Under the pieces are notes generated by a model. It was not told the DNA's origin and made no database searches. It saw only the letters and a list, made by a program, of their open reading frames with translations. Made by a program: the position numbers and the translations under genes. DNA of 14,985 nucleotides from JALHMQ01 sp020248785 (GTDB taxonomy: Bacteria > Pseudomonadota > Gammaproteobacteria > Burkholderiales > Burkholderiaceae_F): contig JBKDNL010000281.1 in NCBI GenBank assembly GCA_046343415.1, forward strand, positions 1 to 14,985, in the 5' to 3' direction. Shown piece by piece: positions 6,695 to 12,208 of this stretch; the first letter of the stretch is position 1, and the number at the start of each line of letters is the position of its first letter.

Positions 6695-8460
6695 GCGCTG
6701 CCTGCCGGCCCGGACCGACGCTCGCGCCGACACCCCTGGCCTCGCTGGGACCGGCATTGCTGCGGCGGGGGGTCGCGGCGATCGTCACTGCGATCGCCGC
6801 GCTGGCCGCCGCGACTTTCGCGGCGTGGCTCGGGTCAGCTCACGCGGCGCAGCCGCACTACCGGTCGCAAGTCTGGGAGTACCAGGCCAACGGCGAGCAA
6901 GTCGGCGACGTGCTCCGGCAGTTCGCTGCAAGTCAGGGGCTGCTGATCCAGGTCGACGAGGCGGTCCGCGGCGAGATCAGCGCGCGGCTTCGCTTCAACA
7001 CCAATACCGTGCTCGACTCGCTGGCGCAAATGGCCGGGCTCACCTGGTACTACGACGGTGCCATCGTCTACGTGTATCCGGCAAAGGCCGCCCGAACGCA
7101 GGCCTACTCCGTCACCAGCGGCACGGCCGAATCGGTGATCGGCGTGATCAAGCGCACCGGTATCTACGATGCGCGCTTCCCGCTGAACTACGACGAGCCC
7201 TCCGGCGTCTTGCTCGTCTCCGGGCCGCCGCGGTATGTCGAGCTGGTCGGCGCCATCGCGCAGATCGTCGACGGCTCGGCCGGCAAGCGCGGTCTGGCCG
7301 TCACGCGCGTGTACACCCTGAAGTACGCGTGGGCCGACGACATGCGCTTTTCCGTCGGAGGCAAGGCGGTCGACGTGCCCGGCGTCGCCAGCATCCTGCG
7401 CGACGTGTTTGGTCAGGAAAAGGGCGGCGCGACGCGCTTGCAGCGCGTCGACGATGGTCAGGGAGTCGTGCAGAGGCTCGGGTCGGTCGCCGGCGGCACC
7501 GGTGGTGGCGCTGGCGGCGACAAGAAAGGCGGCAGCGCGTTGGAGCGAAACGCCGATCGGATGATCCGCTCCATCGTCGGGTCCGACCGCGCCGGCGCCG
7601 ACGACACAAGCGCCTTCGATACCGACATCCCTCGGTTTCGCGCCGATCAGCGCTTGAACGCCGTGATCGTCCGCGACGTGCAGGAGCGTCACCACCAGTA
7701 CGAGACGCTGATTCGATCGCTCGATCGCCAGCCGATGCTCGTCGAAATTGAAGCCACCATCATCACCGTCGAACGTAACGCGCTCGAGTCGTTGGGTGTC
7801 GACTGGGCCATCAACACCTCGAACGTGAGTGCAAGCGTGGGCTCCGGCACGACTCCGCAGCCGCCGCGGCCGGGCTTCGGCACGCTGGCCGATGCCGTGG
7901 GCGGCGTCCTGCCGCAGGGCGGCGGCGCGACCACGCTGGCCGGCAGCGCAGCGCGTAACTTCATTGCCCGCATCAACGCCTTGGCCACCAAGGGCGACGC
8001 GGCGATCACGGCCCGCCCGCGGGTCCTCACCATCGACAACAGCGAAGCGCTGATCGAAGATCGCAAGGACTTCTACGTCAGGGTTGCCAGCGCCTACGAC
8101 GCGCAACTGTTCAACGTCAGCGCCAGCACCACGCTGCGGGTGACGCCCATGGTTGTCGATGAGGCCAGCTTCCGGCGAATCAAGCTCGCGGTGCGGGTGG
8201 AGGATGGCTCGATCACCGACGCCCGGGTCGATGGGGTTCCGGTCACGCGCAAGGCCGGTCTGGCGACGCAAGCCTTCGTCATCGACGGCGAAAGCCTTCT
8301 GGTTGGCGGCTATGCGGTCGACGAAGACAGTGCCGGCAGGACTGGCGTGATCGGGCTGTCCAAGATCCCGTTCATCGGCGCGCTGTTCACGAGCACCAGT
8401 CGCAACTCCCGTCGCTCCGAGCGGCTGTTCCTGATCACGCCGCGTGCGGTGCTGCTATGA
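6691..8460 (+). CDS. sctC: T3SS outer-membrane secretin SctC (YscC/HrcC)
   Basis: The 589-residue length is close to YscC. A signal peptide with an unusually long N-terminal region has its hydrophobic core at about 28-48 and a likely AHA cleavage site near 52. An N0-like domain (about 63-130, ANGEQVGDVLRQFAASQGL) and N1-like domain (about 145-195, SGVLLVSGPPRYVELV) follow. Next come an N3-like domain around 203-345 interrupted by a Gly-rich stretch (about 268-281), then RLNAVIVRD. The secretin core includes MLVEIEATIITVERNALESLGVDW, TARPRVLTIDNSEALIEDRKDFYVRV and a C-terminal VGGYAVDEDSAGRTGVIGLSKIPFIGALF-type segment. It forms the oligomeric outer-membrane ring through which the needle passes. 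The start overlaps the sctS stop and its TGA overlaps the sctD ATG, so translation is coupled. No separate pilotin gene is seen in the window. Confidence 0.95.
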   Translation: MSAACRPGPTLAPTPLASLGPALLRRGVAAIVTAIAALAAATFAAWLGSAHAAQPHYRSQVWEYQANGEQVGDVLRQFAASQGLLIQVDEAVRGEISARLRFNTNTVLDSLAQMAGLTWYYDGAIVYVYPAKAARTQAYSVTSGTAESVIGVIKRTGIYDARFPLNYDEPSGVLLVSGPPRYVELVGAIAQIVDGSAGKRGLAVTRVYTLKYAWADDMRFSVGGKAVDVPGVASILRDVFGQEKGGATRLQRVDDGQGVVQRLGSVAGGTGGGAGGDKKGGSALERNADRMIRSIVGSDRAGADDTSAFDTDIPRFRADQRLNAVIVRDVQERHHQYETLIRSLDRQPMLVEIEATIITVERNALESLGVDWAINTSNVSASVGSGTTPQPPRPGFGTLADAVGGVLPQGGGATTLAGSAARNFIARINALATKGDAAITARPRVLTIDNSEALIEDRKDFYVRVASAYDAQLFNVSASTTLRVTPMVVDEASFRRIKLAVRVEDGSITDARVDGVPVTRKAGLATQAFVIDGESLLVGGYAVDEDSAGRTGVIGLSKIPFIGALFTSTSRNSRRSERLFLITPRAVLL

Positions 8461-9608
8461 GCGTCAAGACCCATCCCGAGCAGCGCGCGCCGGAAAACGT
8501 CGGTGCGTCCGCGCCCGCGCCGCGGCTCGCGTTGACGGTCACCCGCGGCCGCCACGACGGGGCTCGGGTCGAGTTGGCGCAAGGGCAGCACCTGATCGGC
8601 GCCGACGCCGACTGCGACGTCGTGTTGAGCGACGGCGGCGTTGCGCGGCGGCACTGCATCCTCGACGTGCGGGCGCACGACCTGACGCTGACCACGGTCG
8701 AGGCGTCGACGGTTCACATCAACGGCCACGCGCGCAGCGGTAGCGGGATCGTTGTACCCAACGGCGCGGCGCTTCTGGTCGGCGAGACCTGCCTCATTGC
8801 AGAACACCTGGTCGCGGCGCCCTTGCCCGTGGCAGCGGCCGCGCCCGGCGCAGCTTCGGCGCATCTCCCCGATGGCAGCCGCGCGTCGGGGCGCGTGATG
8901 GACTGGTTGGCCGCCTGGGGTGTCATGGTCGCCAGCGTGGCCGGCCTCGGCAGGGCGGCGACGGGCCCTAGCGCGATGACCACGTCCAGCGACGAAAGGC
9001 CCGTGTTCGACCTTCGGACTTTGGAAGCCACTTTCGGCGCAATCGGCGGCAAGGAGCTGCAGGTTCGGGTCGACAAGGACGGTCAAGTGCGGCTCGACGG
9101 TTTTGTCGGCGACGAAGCCGCCGCCGCCGAACTGCGCCGTCGCGCGGCCCAGATGCAGGCACTTCCGATCGAGCACGGCTACCAGGTGGTCGAGTCGTTG
9201 CAGCGGCAGATCCTGGGCTACCTGGCCGAACGCAACATCCGGCTGACTTACCGTGGTCAAGGCGCCTTTGTGGCGTCGGGCCGTGCGCTCAGCCACCGCT
9301 TTCACCAGCGCGCCGCCGAGTTGAGCAACGAGCTGCGCGGCGTGGTCGAACTGGATGTCGGCGCGGTCGACGCGCCGCATCCGCCGGGTGAAAAGCGCCC
9401 TCTGCCCCTGCGCATCGTCAGCGTTCAGCTATCGGCGCCGGCCCAGTTCTCGACTTCGGATGGTGTGCGTTACTTCGTCGGCGCGAGGCTGCCCGACGGC
9501 GCCGAGGTCGTCAGCATTCAACCAGATCGGGTGTTGTTTCGCCGCGAGGGACGCTCGATCGTTTATCCACTTTCTCGCGAGGAGCTAGGAAATGACGACG
9601 CTAAATGA
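8457..9608 (+). CDS. sctD: T3SS inner-membrane ring protein SctD (YscD), FHA domain
   Basis: The 383-residue protein has a cytoplasmic FHA-like domain at about 23-118 (LALTVTRGRHDGARVEL, HLIGADADCDVVLSD, RRHCIL, VHINGH). A low-complexity Ala/Pro stretch (about 120-140) is followed by one weak membrane helix at about 147-165 (VMDWLAAWGVMVASVAGLG). The periplasmic part has BON/ring-building modules at about 198-240, 245-300 and 313-372, ending RVLFRREGRSIVYPL as in SctD proteins. SctD forms the larger inner-membrane ring and contacts SctC in the periplasm. Some FHA phosphopeptide-type residues are present (G-R at the start, RRH), but T3SS FHA domains often do not bind phosphothreonine. The start overlaps sctC by 4 bases. 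Confidence 0.9.
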   Translation: MSVKTHPEQRAPENVGASAPAPRLALTVTRGRHDGARVELAQGQHLIGADADCDVVLSDGGVARRHCILDVRAHDLTLTTVEASTVHINGHARSGSGIVVPNGAALLVGETCLIAEHLVAAPLPVAAAAPGAASAHLPDGSRASGRVMDWLAAWGVMVASVAGLGRAATGPSAMTTSSDERPVFDLRTLEATFGAIGGKELQVRVDKDGQVRLDGFVGDEAAAAELRRRAAQMQALPIEHGYQVVESLQRQILGYLAERNIRLTYRGQGAFVASGRALSHRFHQRAAELSNELRGVVELDVGAVDAPHPPGEKRPLPLRIVSVQLSAPAQFSTSDGVRYFVGARLPDGAEVVSIQPDRVLFRREGRSIVYPLSREELGNDDAK

Positions 9609-9852
9609 AGACGAAGCGCGCGAACTCTTTGGCAATGTCGAAGAGACCCTGATCGCCGACGAGAGCGGCACCAACGCGCGCAGGATGATTGATTTTTTCA
9701 AGCTTTGCGCAGCACGCGTGAGAAGCGTGGCCGCCGACGCCCCGGCCGAAGAGCGCACGGAAGCATCGGCCGTCTTGTCGGCACTCGATGCCGCCAGCGA
9801 AATCGTCGAACAGGTGTGGGCCAACGTCCACGCCAAGAAAGCGCTTCCCTAG
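9592..9852 (+). CDS. SctE-like small needle co-chaperone (YscE position)
   Basis: The 86-residue acidic, all-helical protein overlaps sctD by 17 bases and has an AG-rich Shine-Dalgarno (GGAGCTAGGAA) just before the ATG. Its C-terminal half, VLSALDAASEIVEQVWANVHA, resembles the second helix of YscE-family proteins, where an LxALxAAxxxVExVW pattern is common. In Yersinia and Pseudomonas, the E and G proteins hold the needle monomer soluble in the cytoplasm. The identification rests on size, helical character, that pattern and the position between sctD and an sctG-like gene two genes later. Sequence support alone is weak, so no symbol is given. Confidence 0.55.
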   Translation: MTTLNEDEARELFGNVEETLIADESGTNARRMIDFFKLCAARVRSVAADAPAEERTEASAVLSALDAASEIVEQVWANVHAKKALP

Positions 9853-9916
9853 ATCCGGGGCAGCGGCGTTCGGCTCCAGCGCCCTGGCGCCGAGCGTCAA
9901 ATCCAATGGGCGCTTG

Positions 9917-9935
9917 TTTCCTTCTTGAAAGGAAG
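9917..9935 (+). promoter_or_regulatory. Hairpin covering the ribosome binding site of the next gene
   Basis: TTCCTT (9918-9923) is perfectly complementary to AAGGAA (9929-9934) with a five-base loop CTTGA, and T9917-G9935 adds a wobble pair. AAGGAA is the Shine-Dalgarno of the gene starting at 9940 (5-base spacing). The stem therefore masks the ribosome site, and its A/U-rich pairs could melt with modest energy, as in translational switches. Confidence 0.4.
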
Positions 9936-9939
9936 TGTC

Positions 9940-10224
9940 ATGACAGCAGCAACCCCAACCGCCGGCGCAGGCGCCGGCCCGAATGCGCTTGGTACGCAGA
10001 ACGCGTTCACCCAGATGCCGCGTAATCCGGACGGCACGATGAACTACACCCGCTGGTCGGAAGACCAGGTCGACGATCAGCGGCGGCAATTCGCCGCCAT
10101 GAAAAGGGTCTCCGAGGCGATGACGGACATCACGTTTCAGAAGTCCGCTCTGGAAGCGATGCAGTCGGCCCAGAAAGGGCGGGCCGACAAGTTCGCCGAG
10201 CAGATCAAGGACATGTATCGCTGA
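9940..10224 (+). CDS. Small T3SS operon protein at the needle (sctF) position
   Basis: This is a 94-residue protein. The ATG at 9940 is chosen because AAAGGAAG lies just before it; an in-frame TTG at 9925 would include that site. The first 35 residues are Ala/Gly/Pro/Thr-rich and probably flexible. Residues about 38-94 are a charged helix pair (SEDQVDDQRRQFAAMKRVSEAM, then FQKSALEAMQSAQKGRADKFAEQIKDMYR). It sits between an sctE-like and an sctG-like gene, where Yersinia has yscF, and its size fits a needle monomer. However, the usual needle features (PxxP/NP turn between two helices, hydrophobic C-terminus) are not evident. It could be a divergent needle subunit, another secreted small protein or a chaperone. 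Its leader shows a hairpin over the ribosome site, and two hairpins follow it. Confidence 0.5.
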   Translation: MTAATPTAGAGAGPNALGTQNAFTQMPRNPDGTMNYTRWSEDQVDDQRRQFAAMKRVSEAMTDITFQKSALEAMQSAQKGRADKFAEQIKDMYR

Positions 10225-10243
10225 CCTGCTGGCGCCGCGCAGA

Positions 10244-10258
10244 CGGGCCACCGGCCCG
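10244..10258 (+). promoter_or_regulatory. GC hairpin after the putative needle gene
   Basis: CGGGCC (10244-10249) and GGCCCG (10253-10258) pair perfectly around ACC. There is no T-run after it, so it is not a standard terminator. It may slow exonucleases or stabilise the upstream message. Confidence 0.4.
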
Positions 10259-10267
10259 CGCAGCGCA

Positions 10268-10289
10268 CGGTACCAGCTTCAAGGTACCG
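10268..10289 (+). promoter_or_regulatory. Second hairpin between the sctF- and sctG-position genes
   Basis: CGGTACC (10268-10274) and GGTACCG (10283-10289) form a perfect 7-bp inverted repeat with an 8-base loop, ten bases after the first hairpin. Each arm also contains the palindrome GGTACC, so it could serve as a protein site as well as an RNA stem. Confidence 0.35.
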
Positions 10290-10344
10290 CTCGCGGTGGC
10301 TTTCTGCCCGGCCCATGCGCAACGGTATTTCACGGAGACTGCGG

Positions 10345-10770
10345 ATGCATTCGCTCAAACAACATCTCCAGCGCGGGTCTGCTCAGCCGCGTGCGTCGGA
10401 CCCGGCCTTCAATCCCGTGGTCTACGGATTGAACATGACTGCGCTGGCAGGTCTGGCCCACGACATCGACCGCTCCGACGAGGTGTTTCGCGTCACGCGC
10501 TGGGCGGTCAGTTCGCCGGCGAGCCTCGACACCGCCCGCGCCATTGCGCTCGCCAAGGCCGGCCGGGCCGAGGTGGCCGAGGAGCTGCTGCGCTCTGAAG
10601 TTCTCAGCGTGTGTCCCGAGCACGAACACGGTCAACTGGTCCTGGCCTCGTTGATCATGATGCGACAGGGCTCGGGCTGGCGCGAAATCCTTGAACGGCT
10701 GCAGGCCGTTGGCGAAGACGAAGAGATTCGTCGCGCGGCGATCGAGTCGCTCGAGACCGTGGACGCCTAG
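10345..10770 (+). CDS. SctG-like TPR needle chaperone (YscG/PscG type)
   Basis: The 141-residue protein starts at ATG 10345 behind CGGAG; an ATG at 10315 in the same frame lacks a ribosome site. After about 25 polar residues it is all helical with TPR-like pairs: YGLNMTALAGLAHDIDRSDEVFRVTRWA, then LDTARAIALAKAGRAEVAEELLRSEVL, then HGQLVLASLIMMRQGSGWREILERLQAV, ending EEIRRAAIESLETVDA. This order, with an ArAiALakaGr-type repeat after an SSPASLD turn, fits the YscG/PscG fold of three TPRs, whose groove holds the C-terminal helix of the needle subunit in the cytoplasm. Gene order agrees (C-D-E-F-G). YscG itself is about 115 residues, so this one is slightly longer at the N-terminus. HrpB1-type T3SS helical proteins are an alternative. 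Confidence 0.6.
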   Translation: MHSLKQHLQRGSAQPRASDPAFNPVVYGLNMTALAGLAHDIDRSDEVFRVTRWAVSSPASLDTARAIALAKAGRAEVAEELLRSEVLSVCPEHEHGQLVLASLIMMRQGSGWREILERLQAVGEDEEIRRAAIESLETVDA

Positions 10771-10788
10771 CGGCGAGGAGGACTCACC

Positions 10789-11094
10789 ATGGCCGTCACG
10801 CCAGTAAGAGGCACTTCCCCTGCCAACGTGCCCGGCGGAGCAGGGCAGCAGGGTCCGAGCACCGCCGCGCAGGGGAAGCAGTTGTTCAATCAGGCCGCCG
10901 GCATGAAAGCCGGCAACCCGCCCGGGGCGGCGGACGGCGCCGACCAAACCCAGGCGGCGGCTAACGCAAGTCGAACTGGAAAGGACATCGCCGATGCCAG
11001 CAAGACGATCGAGAAAGCTAAGCAAGACGTCGCTACGGCACAGGGCATGAATGAACTAATGACGTACTGGGTCAAGAGTTTGTGGAAAAACTAG
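10789..11094 (+). CDS. Unrecognised 101-aa protein at the end of the structural genes
   Basis: It starts at ATG 10789 behind a strong CGAGGAGGA site, 18 bases after the sctG-like stop. The N-terminal 55 residues are Gly/Pro/Ala/Gln-rich, like secreted T3SS proteins. The C-terminal 40 form a helix of alternating polar and hydrophobic residues (ASRTGKDIADASKTIEKAKQDVATAQ) ending NELMTYWVKSLWKN. The disordered head and single amphipathic tail would suit a needle-, rod- or NopA/pilus-like polymerising subunit or a small substrate, but no family motif is seen. In the ysc order the next gene would be sctH or sctI. Neither can be confirmed, so function is left open. Confidence 0.6.
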   Translation: MAVTPVRGTSPANVPGGAGQQGPSTAAQGKQLFNQAAGMKAGNPPGAADGADQTQAAANASRTGKDIADASKTIEKAKQDVATAQGMNELMTYWVKSLWKN

Positions 11095-11129
11095 AGCAGG
11101 ACTCTAGGAAGCAACCCCCTCAATAACTT

Positions 11130-11283
11130 AAGGAAGATGTCATGGTAGCCACTGTCAACAATTCCCCCGCTGCGGCGGCGGGCAAGAAAACTGTCGATCA
11201 ACCGCAGCAGGCACCTGCGGCCCGCGCTTCGGCGCTGCGTCTGAACAATGCCGCTGCCGGCAATGACTTTGCTCAGATGTCTC
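11130..11283 (+). repeat. 154-bp near-identical block, first copy
   Basis: This block matches 12055-12208 at 150 of 154 positions (offset 925). It covers the ribosome site AAGGAAGATGTC and the first 47 codons of the 264-aa gene. The mismatches are at 11156, 11159, 11165 and 11251; only one changes an amino acid (Asn7 to Lys7). Identity stops abruptly after codon 47. Confidence 0.9.
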
Positions 11284-11936
11284 GTTCCATCGCTGTGGCC
11301 AACGACACAGTATCGCCGCGCGAAGTCAGGGAGCTTATGAGGCGTTACGAGAATCTAGAGCCGTCCCAGCCGCCGCGCAACGAAATCGAGAAGGATAACC
11401 GTGCTCGGGCCGACGCAAGCCTGAAACAATCCCTCCGTCAGCTCCATGAGTTCTCGCGGACCGGCGAGCTGTCGAGGTCCGATTTCGATCGGATTTCCGA
11501 GGCAGTTGAGCAGGCCAAGGTCGAGCCATCGACGAGCTCGCTCAGAAAGGCAGTCTTTGCCATCGAGGATCCGATAAACCGTGCCAGCCGCCAGGGTGGA
11601 GGATCAGCCGTTCACAGGGATCGGCTGCTGCAGGAGCTGATCGAGCGCGGCAACTTTCGTGATGATCGATTCGATCCGAATTGGGCTGCGTTCAACTATC
11701 ACCCCGAGAATGCCGTGTACATAAATCCTCGGTCCGGTTACGGGACAACACACCAAAGCAATGTGGAGAAGGCGTACTCCCTGCTGTCGACGATCAATCC
11801 TAATTCAGTGGATGCGCAGGAGTTGGGCGCTATCGGAAGGTCGCTGAGCGACGCGGTCAGCCGCGGCAATGGCCTCATCAGCGACTCCGATTTCGCGCAG
11901 CTGGAGAGGTTGGTTGCTATCGCGTCCCGGTCATAA
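11142..11936 (+). CDS. Putative T3SS-secreted protein, short copy of the tandem pair
   Basis: I do not recognise the family of this 264-residue protein. Residues 1-47 (MVATVNNSPAAAAGKKTVDQ onward) are Ala/Gln/Asn-rich, without a Sec signal, and look like a type III export signal. They are identical to the next gene except residue 7. Residues about 57-260 form a helical domain about 43% identical, by hand alignment, to residues 64-263 of the 750-aa neighbour. Conserved points include LMxRYE, PRN, FSxTGxLS, RKAxFAxEDP, RGNFxDDR, HQSNxEKAYS, PNxVD and RGNGxIS. The protein ends at TAA 11934-11936, exactly where the neighbour enters its proline-rich linker. The stop appears to be created by one extra base; see the remnant feature. 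Base composition is lower in GC than the sct genes. It may be a secreted effector or an accessory protein without the autocleavage module. Confidence 0.7.
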   Translation: MVATVNNSPAAAAGKKTVDQPQQAPAARASALRLNNAAAGNDFAQMSRSIAVANDTVSPREVRELMRRYENLEPSQPPRNEIEKDNRARADASLKQSLRQLHEFSRTGELSRSDFDRISEAVEQAKVEPSTSSLRKAVFAIEDPINRASRQGGGSAVHRDRLLQELIERGNFRDDRFDPNWAAFNYHPENAVYINPRSGYGTTHQSNVEKAYSLLSTINPNSVDAQELGAIGRSLSDAVSRGNGLISDSDFAQLERLVAIASRS

Positions 11937-12035
11937 CGAGTCGCATAAGCAGCCGATGCCGCTTCCCCCGGTGAACACGATTCAGCCGTTCCCGATCAAG
12001 TTTATGCGAGATGAACAAGCAATTCTCAAATTCTG
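11934..12035 (+). pseudogene. Frameshifted remnant of the proline-rich linker behind the short copy
   Basis: Right after the short copy's last codons, the frame starting at AAC 11935 reads NESHKQPMPLPPVNTIQPFP, then IKFMRDEQAILKF and TGA at 12033-12035. The long copy reads NESRGHSDWHTQPMP followed later by PTIPPVNTIQPFP. Bases 11963-11996 are identical, 34 of 34, to 12977-13010. Aligning the two genes places one extra T at 11934 in the short copy; it makes the TAA and shifts the frame. So the short copy once continued into the linker. Similarity ends at 11996; bases 11997-12054 are unrelated and AT-richer. Confidence 0.75.
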
Positions 12036-12054
12036 AAACTACGAATGCAAATGA

Positions 12055-12208
12055 AAGGAAGATGTCATGGTAGCCACCGTTAACAAGTCCCCCGCTGCGG
12101 CGGCGGGCAAGAAAACTGTCGATCAACCGCAGCAGGCACCTGCGGCCCGCGCTTCGGCGCTGCGTCTGAACAATGCTGCTGCCGGCAATGACTTTGCTCA
12201 GATGTCTC
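12055..12208 (+). repeat. 154-bp near-identical block, second copy
   Basis: Partner of 11130-11283, 925 bp downstream, carrying the same ribosome site and the first 47 codons of the 750-aa gene. The flanks on both sides are different. Confidence 0.9.

Noticed and set aside
6835..8271. 478-codon minus-strand open frame
   Set aside because: Lies opposite sctC, whose domains are clear. Composition is typical of an antisense shadow.
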